Below, piece by piece: positions 49,501 through 62,484 of a DNA stretch of 64,000 nt. Origin of the DNA: Hydractinia symbiolongicarpus (Eukaryota > Cnidaria > Hydrozoa > Anthoathecata > Hydractiniidae); assembly GCF_029227915.1 (NCBI RefSeq), contig NC_079884.1, forward strand, positions 10,664,001 through 10,728,000, written 5' to 3'. Within the stretch, counting starts at the first letter, position 1. Each line of letters begins with the position of its first letter. The translations under genes and the position numbers were made by a program. Under the pieces are notes generated by a model. That model was not told where the DNA came from. It did not search any database and saw nothing but the letters and a program-made list of their open reading frames with translations.

Positions 49501-52500
49501 AAGCCATCCAACGAAGCTTTTTTATTGCCGTTCTTCGTTCTTAGATTTTTAAAATGCGATCTAAAAAAGCATTTCTATCGTCTTTTTTCGTTCTTCAATT
49601 TTTAAAATATGGTCTAACGAAGCTTTTCTATCACTGTTTGTCGTTCTTAAATTTTTAAAATGCGATCTGAAAAAGCATTTCTATCACCGCTTAAAAATAT
49701 TGGATTTGAATTTTATCATTTTCTTTGCAAAGTGATTCGCAAAAATGGCATTTCGTTTCGCAAATTGTGAATTGGGAACTGGTAATTGGAACCCTGTTGT
49801 ATAAAAACAGTTTATTATGTAAACATTTTCTGATTTTAGAGATCAATTTGTTTTGGGCATCTCATCAAATGCATCATAGTTCAGAGGAGATGAATTTGAC
49901 TACAGCTTTGCGACAAAGTGTGGTTCAAAACACAATTACTTCTGTGAGTAATGCAACAATACTTTGTATTTTAAAACTATTACCACTGAAGGCAGCAATA
50001 CACAATTAGATTAATCAAATTTGATTTGTTAAATTATATTAATTAAAATTTGACATGTGATACACAAAAACAGATTTTTGTTATTGTTTATCAATAAAAT
50101 ATTATCAGAGTGTTATTATAAATTCACTGCTACTGCAGTTATAGCATCTGTACGATTTTAAAACGAGACACTGAAAGCGTTGAATGTGGATAAAAGAATG
50201 GCTTCCAAAAAGAAATATTTTGTGAGTTTGATATTGCTAAGTAAATTTCGGTTTTAGAACACAATTATTTTATTTTCCCTCAGGATTCTTTTTTATTCTC
50301 ATTTCTCTGTTTTTTGTTTTTGTTTAGCTTTTGCCAATTCCTATAACCATTCTCTGATAAAAGCTTGTTAAACTTTTTTCATGTTTTTAAAGCGTGCTAC
50401 ACTTTGCTTATTTTTGACTTTACAAACCCACACTTTACTTCTTTAAACACATTCAATATAAAAAATAAAGCATTTTGATTGCTTAAGAGCCAACCTTTTA
50501 AAAATCGAATGCAACAACTGTAAGCTTGGTAAATCATACAATTTTTGTATGATTCATAATCCGATTTGTTAAATTCGGAAAATCGAATTCCATCATTTGA
50601 ATTGTGTAATACTGCCTTTATCTGTTTGATCATTGTTATGAAATAATATAAATTTTGTCATGTCCTGAACAACCAACTTTATTCTAGGCCAGGGTGGCCA
50701 CGCAACCTAAAAGACTTCTAAAATCTCTTTAATAACCAAAAATCTGTACCGAAGGTTTTGAATATTCTAACATCTCCTAAAAGTTTTTTATGCTAACATT
50801 CATTTTTTTCCCAAAAAGAAACTTTTGTTATACGTTGTAAATCCCTATGTTACAACAGGATTATTGAATTATATTTATACATATTACTGAAATTCCAAAT
50901 AGACAACTTCTGAAGTTAAAAAGAAAAGTTATACTTTATGATAATTATTTTTATTTTCTATTTCAGTTGTTCTATGTGCCAGTGGCATTGCTTGTACCAC
51001 CTTCATTATTTTTCTTGCACATACAACTGAACACCATTTATCAATTTTGGGTACATACTGAGGTGAGCTATTACTCTTTGATAACCTTGCCATTAGAAAA
51101 AAACAACACATAAACAGCCAGTTGTTCAATTTGATGTTTCGTATAAAATTTGTATAAAATGTAATGCAAAATAATAATGATAGTTGGTTGGTTTGATCAT
51201 TTTGAAAATTAAAGACCGTTTTGAGATACCCCAGTGGACTTTCAAAACCTAATTTTTGTGAATTATCACTCTAATTTTCACAAAATAAGTATTTCGAATT
51301 TTTTCACTTCACATATTATTCTGTATCAATCTTTTTGGTGTTTCATTCTATGTTACTTTTTATTAGCTCTTTATACTTATGATTATTTTTGTTAAGGTGA
51401 TCAGGAGCCTTGGCCCCTTGGAGTACATTTTAAATACAGCGAGTCACCATAGAGTACATCATGGTATGATATTTTTGCATACATTTGCATACATTTGGCT
51501 TCTAAAAAACATTTAAAAGCTGTTATGAATCTCCATTTAATTTTTGGTATTGTTAAATATATAATCTGTTGCTTTTTTTATTCTAGGTCGAAATCCATAT
51601 TGTATTGATAAAAATTACGGTAAACTCATATATTTTCAACAGGTTGCAAGTACAGTATAGGACAAAATTTTCCTCACTCTTTCCCCTTGTTAATAAAAGT
51701 ATATATTTTCTTTGATAATTATTATATAGCGTTTAACATTCTATTCTTTCTCTTGTTTTTGTGGGAACGTGTGAGTAAGAAATAACGCTACTCCAATCTG
51801 ATATACTTTTGAGACAGGACCTCAATGTTTTTGGTTGAAAAGTATTTTGCAAAAGAAAATATCTAATTGTTTATTTTTTGTCTCATAATTTGTAAAAATA
51901 TGAAAAAAATCTTACAATATAATGTTTCTATTCAAGTTTTTGTGTTTATTTCCATTTTTTTCTAATTACAAAATCAAAGGTAGAAAAATTATTTACAATA
52001 GGAAATACATTGTATCAAATCATTTTATACATGTGACAAGAACCTATCTTTTTTATTTAGGTGGTGTATTGATAATATGGGATCGCATGTTTGGTAAGTA
52101 TTTATAAATGACGTTCTTATAAGCAGTAAAGCAATATGCTCCAAAAATGTTCTGAGCTATGAAAATGAATTTTCACTTTGCTACTATGTTAACCACCACT
52201 TAAACGTGCAAACTAACTAGACCAATACACCTACATAACATGACACCCATCTCTATGCTTATGACGATCTATTTGTGTCAACAGGAAATATATGTTTGCA
52301 TAAAAAAAAATTCTGTGCGTTTAAGTGTTTATTACTTTTACTGCTTAGGTACATTTGCAGCTGAAGATAAAACAGTTGCTTATGGTTTGGTTGGTATACA
52401 AATGACAACAAGCCCATGGCTGCTTCAGGTACACAACCCGACTCCTAATCAAATTTAAAATTTAACTACTTTTAACATTTGTTTATCATCAGAATATTTT

Positions 52501-55250
52501 TGGGAAAATTCATCGTGATTTGTTTCTTGGTTTTAGTTTGGTCATTTTATCGACCTGTTCAAACGTGCATACAAAATGGAAAGCATATCCGACAAGGTGA
52601 GATTTTTGTTTGACATTTGACAGCATCTAAAGCCAATTTTATCTCTTTTACCCAATCCTTTTTTCAGTTGCAACGTTCGCCAGTTTTGTCACTGGGATCA
52701 CTCCTAATTTTATGTTAACTATAATGCAACCTTTATAAGCAAGTCATAGGAGATGCTATTTAAAATAATAAATAGATTTTATTTAGGAAGGTAAAGTACT
52801 AATTCTGATCCTTAATTTGGACATGTTAAGGATATTTAAACATCGTGGTGAAAAATGTGAGAAAAAGGCAAACAAATAATTGTGAAGATGTTCAAAAACA
52901 TATTTGATTCTATTATTGTTTTTAAATAATATCACTGGATAACATAGCGTGAACGATTTTTCATTAACCAAGAGTATTAATATTTCAAAAATAATTTTTT
53001 TGGATTTATTTGAACATTTTTTTACAGAAATAATAGAAAATTTGTTCCACAAGTCTTTATTCATTTTTACAAGACAGAACGAGCTGGTGAGCTCGTTCTG
53101 TCTTGTAAAAATGGTAATTGAGATACTTTTACATAACTGAAATAGCATACGTTAAATATGAGTTTGCTTTACCTTCACAAGCGTGCATAACGAAGGATAT
53201 TAGCAGTAAGAAAGCAGTAAGGTCAACAGGGATCTTGGTGGCCAGACAGTGATGCAAGATTTGTGTAATAAAAGTCAGAAGTCCTTAGAATACGTATTTA
53301 TTTGCAATCATAAAAAGAGAGTTACTCTGTTAACTGTAACGACGAAATGAGGGAAACGAAAAAATTTTATCGTTACCCTTTTTGGGTGAACGAACCTCCG
53401 TTCCCTTCAAACGACAAAATTTCGTGGCCTGTGCACTGCTTTTTCTTAAATATCTAAAAAAACAATAGAATTTAAAGGTAATTCTAAGTCAGTCCACATG
53501 TATTGTTATATATTTTATTTCCATTTACCATTTCTTTTTTTTTATAGTTCGGTGTTTTTTTTCGCAGTCCAGGCTGGCTCTCTGAATCTGAAAAGATTGG
53601 ACTGAGTGAGGATGATATGAAACTACCAGAGGTAATGTTTTCTTCATCGGGTACGAGAACATATCTATGAAATAAATGATTAAAATGAATATTTAAAAAT
53701 GTAAATATGAATATGTTTTGTTTGTGTTTCAAAGGTTGAACATCCTATCGTTTACCGTGATTTGATTACAGACAATGACACCGTCGAAGCTACCTATGTT
53801 TTCATTCATTTTGTTATTGCAGTTCTTCTGTTTCAACAATTTTTCGACATTAAAACGGTGAGAACGCATTATTGTTATTTTGACTAGCTTTTTTTCTAAA
53901 CAGATCTGTTCTGTTGTACATGAAGTTTGTATTTCGAATATAATGTAATCCAAAGAGTTGATACTGTTAAAAAAGAAATTTTTAGTTTAAAAGACTTGTT
54001 TATGTTCACAATTGTTTTTAAAAAATAAATATGCCATAGTACAATGTTGTCAAGTTTGCAAAAACTTGTTCTCTTAATAGGTAGCACAAAGAAATGCAAA
54101 TATTTTCTTTCATCTCTCTCGTTTGTTGTTTCTCTCAGGGTATATCACAAGCAGAGAATTATGGAGTGCTTTTTATCATATTTTCAAGCCTTACTGTATT
54201 CGGATACATTCTCGAGAAAAGGTGAGAATTGTTTTATTCTCGTTAAGCCAAGTATTTAGTCCATGCTAGTTGATCTCTCATTTTCCTTAAAATGAAGTAA
54301 GCTAACTTCTCATATGTTTGTCTCCAAATCATCGTAATATTTCGATTCCTTCTCTCAAGCTAAAGTGAGGTAGTGATTTACCTTGTACGTGTTAATAATG
54401 TTAGGTGGATAATCGATACAATAATAAAATTGGATAGTGGAGAGAATAATAAAATTGGATAGTTGAGACAATAATAAAAGTGAAGGGGTCATATTTTAGT
54501 TATATAGGATGAATCACAGCAAAAGATATATTGACAATTCACCTTTTAGACTGCCAGAAAATGAACTTTTATTTTTTGTAACTTTAAACAAGCCTAAATT
54601 GTTCATTTTATGCGTATGTTTTGTTTACATTTATTTTTGATGAGATATAGTGATAAATGTTTTTTTTTTTGACAGTTTTAATAACATTATTAATGACAGT
54701 GTTAGGCATATATGTAACACACATAAACTATACACGACGTTAGTAAAATATATAAACTATTAATTTGATATCTGATTTCTAAACGTTATCCGACAAAATG
54801 TAGGAGGAATGCCCCCCTTTTCCTAGCCTCCTGTGTCGACGGTCCTGGTAACCCTGAAAGTAGGACGCCGGTAATAAATTATTTTTCAAAACAAATATTT
54901 TTCCCATCTGTTTTTTTTTTCAAAAACATATTAATTGTTCAAATGATCTGCCCAACAGAAAGTCTTTTTATGTCTTGGCGCCTTGGAAATTTCTTAAACG
55001 GACTTGCTATCAACGATTGTCTTTTCCAATTAGCGCCCTTCATATGGGTGCGGCTATTATAGGGCGGCGCTAATAAAATATTTTAACTTCAACGTGTGGC
55101 GCTTATTAGAGGGTAGTATCTTAAATGTTGTGTTTTTAAGGTTTTACAGCGGGACAACATTTCGATTTTTTGCGGAGTTTTTTGTTCAAACCGCGTAATG
55201 CTGAAGTGGTCTTTGAAAAGTTTAGTAGCATTTTAGGGGAAAATTCCCAA

Positions 55251-55333
<83 letters not shown>

Positions 55334-56680
55334 GCCCGTATACGTCTGTCTGTCCGTCCGTCCGTCCGTCCGTCTGTCTGTCAAGCAAAATGGTAGCTTA
55401 GCTGCGACGGGCGAACCCGTGGATTTTTCCACGGGCTAATGACTAGTATATATATATTTGTTGTTGGTTCTCGTTTAGACATTTTGGGTATCATGTTGAA
55501 TTTGTTCGTTGTATCCTGATACTCATTGTTGATGGTTATTTAACCATGGGTGGATACGTAAACCCAGGTTTGTCAGCATATATTATTATGCGTTGTAAAC
55601 ATTTTTTTTCTGACAGTTTTTTCAGATATTCTTTGAAATTCGTTATCGATTTTGTGGCAGCGATGTTACGAGACAGCTGTTGGTAAATCTTAGGAGACTA
55701 TTTGTCCCAGCTGTTAATAATTTTAATATTCGTACTCGAAACACCCTTAGAAGCTGACTTGTTGTTTTATTAAAAGATAACAAGTGTGAACAAACTGAAT
55801 TTTTTTTACAAAGCGATTCGTTAATTTAATGTGTAAGGTGTTTTAAAGAAGTGATTTTCCGAATCGTGCAGGATATTATGTGTTTACATGAAAATTATTA
55901 TAAGAAACCAAATAATATTCGTTTTTCTTAGCACCCTCCTTTTTCCGCAGGAAAAACACCTTTTTGCATGCCCCGCTTGAGCACCATTTTTATTCTTTAA
56001 AGTGTTCAGTTATTTACATAAACAATGACCAAGAAATGTAGATTTTTCAAGAACTATTCACATCTTCTTAACTCCGAAAGCTATTAATTGGATTGAAGGG
56101 TAATTTTCTCTGATCCCTTTTTAAAACTTAAGGAATCATAATTCTGTTGCCATCAATCAATTATTCATCATATATTCATTCATTCATTCATTCATTCATT
56201 CATTCATTCATACATTCATTCATTCATTCATTCATTCATTCATTCAATAAAGTAACGTGCTGTGCCGCCTAGTTTATGTCCCCATTTCTACTAGCTCTGT
56301 GTCACCATCAATATTACACTACTACTAACATCCACAATATTTTTAGTATTTATGTATTTCTAAAGATTTCTTTTATTGGAGCATAAGTTAACCCATGATA
56401 ACAGTGCTCCAAAAAGTTTTCAACCTTCTGTTACTTTCGCGAATCTTGAATTATTTCTCACCCTTGCCTCGTTTTCAAAAAACACAACACGTTTTTATTT
56501 ATAGCCAAATAGAAGTGGGTGTATTCATGACAGGCTATAAAAAATTTTTTTCTTCACTTTTTACTTTTAGTTGTACCACGTTTCGGTATGATCATCATAC
56601 GGCTCGTGTATATTCTTTCATCGTGCGTGTTGGTGCATCTCATGTTCAACAGGAAGAAGAAGACTGCGAAACTGAATTAA
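46521..56680 (+). CDS. AGMO: alkylglycerol monooxygenase
   Basis: Fourteen exons join in phase: 46521-46646, 48466-48748, 49840-49943, 50967-51062, 51397-51463, 51587-51619, 52061-52093, 52349-52428, 52537-52596, 53548-53631, 53735-53857, 54139-54221, 55479-55567 and 56571-56680. They encode 456 residues; human AGMO is 445. AGMO (TMEM195) is a tetrahydrobiopterin-dependent ER membrane enzyme that cleaves the ether bond of alkylglycerols. The three di-iron histidine boxes of the fatty-acid hydroxylase superfamily are intact: HYWFH (128-132), HQMHH (145-149) and HHRVHH (220-225). Other family stretches are LFYMVQPS near the N-terminus, [19 protein letters not shown], and [17 protein letters not shown] followed by several membrane helices. 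The ATG at 46521 opens MFGTGRGTN; no better upstream Met exists after the acceptor at 46494. Two very short exons (33 nt each) encode the [10 protein letters not shown] and [10 protein letters not shown] segments. Introns carry repeats and a perfect palindrome. Confidence 0.97.
49205..49700. repeat. repeat fragment in AGMO intron 2, related to the Kolobok-like element
   Basis: The TTAAAGGGAACCCGAGGT start recurs near 29176. Then ACGCGAAAATAATTGCTT and an array of AAAATGCGATCTAAAAAAGC / TTCTATCGCCGTTCTTC units match the interior of 38694-41532 (about 38800-39700). It is probably a deleted relative. Confidence 0.6.
53062..53113. repeat. perfect 52-bp palindrome with 4-base loop
   Basis: The left arm is 24 bp (CATTTTTACAAGACAGAACG then AGCT) and its exact reverse complement follows after GGTG. 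It lies in the AGMO intron between the exons ending at 52596 and starting at 53548. Confidence 0.95.
55255..55446 (+). mobile_element. Helentron/HINE-like short element with microsatellites
   Basis: A (TA)n tract of about 75 bp (55255-55331) is followed by CGTCTGTCTGTCCGTCC-type tetranucleotide repeats (55341-55382) and a unique stretch. A perfect hairpin CCCGTGGA-TTTT-TCCACGGG (55416-55435) and then CTAATGACTAG close it (55436-55446), followed by T. A short GC hairpin about 10 bases before a CTAG|T end is the terminal signature of Helitron/Helentron elements, and microsatellite-bearing short forms are known as HINE/DINE. It sits in AGMO intron 12. The 5' end is not resolved. Frames through the TA run are artefacts. 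Confidence 0.55.
56168..56246. repeat. (ATTC)n microsatellite in the last AGMO intron
   Basis: About nineteen ATTC units with one ATAC interruption. Confidence 0.95.
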
Positions 56681-59375
56681 AGTCAAGAATACGGGTTTCT
56701 TGTTCGTTTTTTGAAGTATTTTATTAAATGTCTTTTTACTGTATTTCAAACTATAGAAAATATGCTGTAATTTTATGCGATCATAAATGACTGAGTAGGC
56801 GCCTTTTCCTGGATAAAACCCTTAAACATGGACGCTTATTAAGACATTTGCTGTATAATTTTTGCTTTATTTCATTAGTTGTAGATAAAAAAATAATATA
56901 TTTTAAAAATTTTACAAATCGAAATTTCCCAGCTGAAAGTCATTCTGCAGGAACAGGATGGCTAGTTCAACTGTGAGTAATTATATAGATATAATGTTAA
57001 AATTTGCCCAGTTGATTTAAAGTGAAACTTGTATGAAAATTTTTAAAAAAATGTAAATAATTTAAGTTCTAGAAACTGTATATGATTTTAATAAGCATTA
57101 TGTGTTTAAAGAAACTCAAACCCAGCTCAAAATAGGTTATACAGTACAGCTAATTTCGAAGTTTGTTACCACAAGTAATTACTGTTCCGATATTAAATTG
57201 AGTCATTTTGAACTTGTCAATGTCCACACAGGCTTAGGATTGTGGGTATTCGGTTATTTGGTTAAATCCATGTGATGTGCAAATATAGTGTTTTTGCAGC
57301 CTGCTGACTGTAAATTATACTATTGTTGGATGATTTTTGATATATTTATAATTTTAAATGAAACTGCTTTGTTAGCATTTTCATTGATTTTATTTTTCAT
57401 GGCTAATCAATATTTTTTCTAAAAATGTTTCGTCCTCTTTTTTGTGTCAGGTACAACAATCCTGCAAGTCTGTGTGACAACCCCTTTTCGTACATGTTAT
57501 TTCTTGCATTCTCTTAGCAAACTAAAACTTATTCAGCCAACTAATCATTTGGAGTGACTTTTTAAGGAATTTCTCACTTGTTCCAAATTCCTGGTGTTTT
57601 AAAAGAGCGGCAGGCACCCATGAAATCCTTAGCGATGCCCATGCTTTTTTGGATTCTTATTACCAAACTCGATCCCAGGACTTGTTGCTTATTTATATAC
57701 ATCTACGCTTTTCGGTCTTCATCCAAGGTTACAAACCCAGAGATCAAGGTTGTCTTTTATCTTGCTCTCCGATGTCAAACGAAAACAAAAAATGAGAGTG
57801 AAGTGGACACAGATTTATTTGCGTTTATCTACGCCCATAACATACAGGGCTGTGTATGGGCGTAAGAAGGGCGCAAGTTAAAAAAAGCTAATGTTTAGTG
57901 GTAAAAAGAAATGGCATCTATGACAGTCAAAAAACAACGTTATCTTTTAGAGTTACTCTAAGAAGTGTCATTTACAATTGTTGGGAAAGTGAACACTTAT
58001 AATGCGAGTCTAGCCTAAATGCCCCCAAATTAGGGATTCCTTTTTTATAATAAAACAAGCTTTGTCTTTTCGTCGTCTGGCTTTTAACGATATAAATAGA
58101 AATAATTCGCCATAAACAACCTGGGACTGTTTTAATGACGCGCCATTATGTTATAAATTGTTACAAAAGGTTTTACTATCTGGCGGGTTGAAGTATGAAA
58201 AAGATATGATGTTAATTTAAAACTGTATAAACAAAACAATTTGAATTGTATCGTTGCAATTAATTATATTGTTTTCTCACGTCTAATTTTATGATTGAGA
58301 AACTTGATCATGTGTGGCTTTATATTTTTAATTTTTTTTAGCTGCTGATTGACAACGTGGAATAAAAAAGGAGTTCATCATAATTTCTCAGTAAGTTGAT
58401 AAAAATTATTAAATTTATTGACATTTTTCGGATTGTAAGATTACGTACTTTCTATGTGTATTAGTCTAGGAGCAACGGGGCGGGAGGGCGGTGGGACAGG
58501 CGGTAATCAACGTTGAAAATTAAAGGGGAAGGATCTAACCTTTTCTAATAAGAAATATAATGCTATATGTTTTAAAATTGTGAACATTCGAATATTACTA
58601 ACACAAAAAATTCTAGAAAATGAACCCTTGTTTTACCAAAAAATCTGTAAACTGCGGTAAATATCCGGGAATTCTATTTATTTTGATCACTTTTTACTGT
58701 TGAGTTATCTCAACAATAGCAGTTTGGGTTATCACTATAGAATTCAAAATAGAATCAAATAGAATTCAAAAACCTTTTTGTTACGTACATAATTTTAGTA
58801 AACGAAATATCCCTCATCTCGTCGCCATGGCTTGTAAGTTTTCGACGGACTGCCAAAGCCCTGTGTACGAGGTTGAATATTCGCTGCATAACTGAATACA
58901 GTGAACATTATTGTAAAAGCCTCAACGGTCTTTGATTTTTTTATGTGGGCGCCTATTCTAAGATTGTTTCTAACCTTGGCCCCAAGGTTCTTTTACCCCT
59001 GGTCCTTTCAACATGTTAAAAACAGGAAAGGCAAGTTTTATGTGAGCTTCAATCTATAAAGCAATACTAAATATCAAACACTTCTTGCTAAGAGCGTTGT
59101 CGTGTACAAATTAACCGGGGAATTCGAAAATACGAGCTAAACAAAGTCGGATTAACCGAATATTATGGGATTCTAATCAGAAAAAGAATAGATTCGGGTT
59201 TACTGGTACACCTGGCGTAAGATGTCGAATTTCTTAGCTAGTAACTTTCTCTAGGTGTATTAAAAATAAAATAAAATAAAAATGCTCTAATTGTCATCGC
59301 AGCTAAAAAAATTGTCCCCAGTCAATTATAATTCTTAGTAGTTTGAAATTTTAATTTTTGTTTTGTTTTGATAGA
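56681..59375. other. AGMO 3' flank and intergenic
   Basis: Holds degenerate fold-back repeats at 57668-57753 (AACTCGATCCCAGGACTTG mirrored by ACCCAGAGATCAAGGTTG) and about 58813-58876 (CATCTCGTCGCCATGGCTT with AGCCCTGTGTACGAGGTTG). A short exon-like piece at about 58342-58390 (acceptor TTTTTTTTAG, donor GTAAGTTG) could be a non-coding 5' exon of the next gene. Confidence 0.45.
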
Positions 59376-60131
59376 ATGTATGTTGTTGACTTGAGAAGTT
59401 TACATAGAATTCCCATCATGATCAAATCACAAAACATTTCAAAAATCGACCAAGGAGTGACATTGTTGACAAGAAAGAAACAACGTTATTATCATGTTGA
59501 CATAAAGTTAATGTCCGACGGAAATCACAACAAGAAGAAAATGGACAAACAAAATCAACATTTTTCGCCGCTACTGAGAAGTGACGTTGATAGTGAAATG
59601 AACATGGAACAGAAAAAATATCGCTCTTATCGAGTTACGAAGTTACCGTTAAACACTGAACAGTATAAAAGACACACTAGCAGTTTTAAAGGCGCTATAA
59701 AAACAGCAACGGCCGTCGTGATCAACAAAGACCCGACAGAATCCATAACAACAGTTTATAACGACATCTCGCTTTTTATTGACGCCTTGGAGTTGTTTAA
59801 TAGACGGAATTTCGTTTCAAAAGGCGACGGAGAACAGTTAAAATATTACTGCAGTTACTACTGGGAATGTAAGGGTAGCATATGTGCGGGCCAACAGTTA
59901 TGCACTAAATGCAGGGATGTTGGGAAGCAGAAAGAATATAGGGAATTTTACTTTGTCGATATTATTGAGATTAGCAAGTACCGAAAAGTTCTGTGTAAAC
60001 GTTGCATGGAATTATTTCTAAAAGATGCTGTTGGTATTGATCGAGATGCTATTGAGAAAGAACTAACACTTTTGCGTGAAGTACAAGGAAATAAAATTCC
60101 AGTGTTATTTTCGCACGAAACATGTAGCTAA
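59376..60131 (+). CDS. unrecognised Cys-rich protein
   Basis: An intact frame of 251 residues starts at the ATG right after an acceptor-like TTTTGATAG (59366-59374), so an untranslated 5' exon is likely. The N-terminal half is basic and polar (RKKQRYYHVD, NHNKKKMDKQ). The C-terminal half has ordered pairs of Cys: YYCSYYWEC, CAGQQLCTKC and LCKRC. These could bind zinc in a treble-clef or ribbon-like fold. A segment with TTVYNDISLFIDALELF looks helical. No signal peptide or membrane span is seen. Codon composition is far less AT-skewed than nearby non-coding DNA, which supports a real gene. I do not recognise a family; it may be lineage-specific. A relation to mobile elements was considered, but no terminal repeats flank it. 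Confidence 0.7.
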   Translation: MYVVDLRSLHRIPIMIKSQNISKIDQGVTLLTRKKQRYYHVDIKLMSDGNHNKKKMDKQNQHFSPLLRSDVDSEMNMEQKKYRSYRVTKLPLNTEQYKRHTSSFKGAIKTATAVVINKDPTESITTVYNDISLFIDALELFNRRNFVSKGDGEQLKYYCSYYWECKGSICAGQQLCTKCRDVGKQKEYREFYFVDIIEISKYRKVLCKRCMELFLKDAVGIDRDAIEKELTLLREVQGNKIPVLFSHETCS

Positions 60132-60750
60132 TTATCAAACCATTGATTCTAGACCTACCTGTACATAATTTTTTTAAAATAAATCGATACATCCTGTAGT
60201 GGCTTAGGATCTTGTGACTTGGATTTGATATCCCATCGATCGAAACATATAGATTTAATGTTGTATGGTATGACCGTCTCTTTAAAAATCATAGACTGGT
60301 CACGCATTCAGGAAATGTCCCGTATCAAAACAAAACACACCAAGAAAATTGTCAAGAAAATATAAATTACAACGAAACAAGAAACAGCTGGCAGTTGACG
60401 TCACTTCCTTGTCGGATGAAGAAAAAAAATAATGATAATAAAAAAATTTATTTATATTGACTTTATACATTTATAAATACCTAAATGGTACCAACTTGTA
60501 GATAATTTGCGTGTAGATAATTTCGCAGGTAGCTAATTTTAACCAAAGTTTTAATTTTCGCGAATAAAGATTATTTTTGGAATAAATCATTATTCGAGTA
60601 AACATTTACAGAAGTACATTTTTAATAAGTCTTTGTTATGCCTGTTATTTTTCGAGTCATTTTTTATTATTTTCGCGTGTACTAATTTTCACGAATATGG
60701 ACACAATCCGCAAAAAATTATCATTAAGGTATTCCATCCGCTATGTTACT

Positions 60751-60830
60751 ATGTTAATATTAGTGTAATCCAGGCTAGTGTGGTATGTCCATGTTACTAT
60801 TAGTGTAATCCAGGCTAGTGTGGTATGTCC
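60751..60830. repeat. 40-bp tandem duplication
   Basis: 60751-60790 and 60791-60830 are identical except at one position. The shared end is CAGGCTAGTGTGGTATGTCC. Confidence 0.95.
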
Positions 60831-62280
60831 AAAAAGTAGACTAAGTTGAAAGTCGGGACAAGAAGTAGAATATATTACTATTTTTTACCCAGATGGCCTT
60901 TTAAGTTCTAATGTACTGTTATCAATGAGAGTCCTGCAAGGGGGGTCGTAGTGCCATTAAAACTATGGAAAGCGTGCCAAATTAACATTAATAACCGCGC
61001 AAGATATCTATCCTATTCTTGCATTCTTGTACTGAACGCTAATCAGAAAGTATCGATCATACTGATTATAGTTTCTGGCATAATTCGAAGGGAGGTGGCT
61101 GAACCACATCAATTCGCATGCGCAGAAAAAGACTGATCTTTCTAAATATATAATATATTGTTTCTGTACAGTAACTTTTATACATACATGTGCAATCATT
61201 TTATATACCAAATGTTACTATGGTTACAACCACGCGTTACTATGGCTACAACGATAGTTACAGGCAAAGCAGATAATAAATATTTTAAACTGGTTTCTAG
61301 GCCTGCTAATTTTGGCTGTGTCCTCACAAAATTTTGCACATTAAGACTGGAAACGAATTTGTAAATACGCTATCAAGGAACAAAGTGGATTTGCTCTTAG
61401 TAACCGAAGTGGATTTGCTAGTAGGAAAACACAAACTGACGATATTTTATTCAGATAAATAAATAAAACAAATAAAATATGCAGTGAAGTTTGTCAAAAA
61501 AAAGATGCCATGATGCGCAAAGTGAAAAAGTATATTTATAGAAAATAAACAAATAAACTCCATAATTCGTTGAGTAAACATACTTTAATATAAAAAATAA
61601 TAAATTAAAACACAAATAAAAATAACATATGGAAAAAATTATTATAATTATTAAATCACTATTTTTTTTTACCCTCAAGGATTTCAACATACCAACAATG
61701 AACTAACTTCGTCAAAAGTAAAAATTAGGTCATATGTAAAAGCTAACGAAGGGCAAGTAAAAAATTCCTTATTTTATAACAAGTAGTAATTTCACAATAG
61801 TTAATTAAACGAGACAAACAAACAGAAAAACGTACTATTAAGCTTTTCAGTATTGGTTCCAATTTCTATAACAACGAAAAAAAAAACATGGCGGCGCGCA
61901 AAAGTAAATAAAAAACTGACAATTCATTTAAACTGAGAGATGCAATACAAAAAATACAATATCTATAAAATGATGAGTTAAATAAATTAAAAATCGATTC
62001 TAATCTAACGGAACACGAAATATAATTAAAAAAAAAATTAATTTCTTCGTACGAACGGTCCTTTCACTAGTACAGCCTTTCTGACTATCAAAAATCTGTG
62101 ACAATTATAGTGGTGAGTGCGGTCATCCAGGACAAACCATGTCTATCAATTTGAAGTAGCAACAATAAAAGGTGAAATTTCTTGAATGATGTAGCTGTGA
62201 AGTCGCGGGAAACGATATGCTACGATGGCCCACCTCGTATATTGTAATGCTTACGCTCTAAACAAAAAAATATTTGTTTC

Positions 62281-62456
62281 TTCATTCATTGGAGCACTCA
62301 CTCACGCACGCACTTACCCACTCACTCACTCATTCATTCATTCAGCCATTTAGCCATTCATTCTACCACTCATTTATCCATTCATTCACTTATTCATTCA
62401 TTAATTCGTTCATTTATTTCACCTTTTATCATTCATTCATTCGTCCATTTATTAAT
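62281..62456. repeat. degenerate (TTCA)n-type microsatellite
   Basis: CATT/CACT-rich tetranucleotide repeats run across about 175 bp immediately downstream of the liprin exon. Confidence 0.85.
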
Positions 62457-62484
62457 TAACATACAGGAGGTAACACAACTAAAC

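Larger units (their letters stand above)
60132..62484. other. intergenic, no gene recognised
   Basis: Contains TTTTCGCGAATA-type repeats at 60550-60720, a 40-bp tandem duplication, a TTACTATGGTTACAACCACG / TTACTATGGCTACAACGATA pair near 61216-61260, and a TTCA-rich microsatellite just before the liprin exon. The final liprin exon may lie here but was not found. Confidence 0.5.

Noticed and set aside
52783-53148. 121-codon minus-strand frame in an AGMO intron
   Set aside because: It reads through the perfect palindrome and AT-rich intron, with no protein features.
53341-53425. Imperfect inverted sequence with CGAAATGAGGGAAACG and CGTTCCCTTCAAACGACA
   Set aside because: Arms match only in part and no boundaries or flanking duplication could be set.
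55136-55439. Overlapping frames with long IYIYIY runs on both strands
   Set aside because: They are translations of the (TA)n and GTCC microsatellites.
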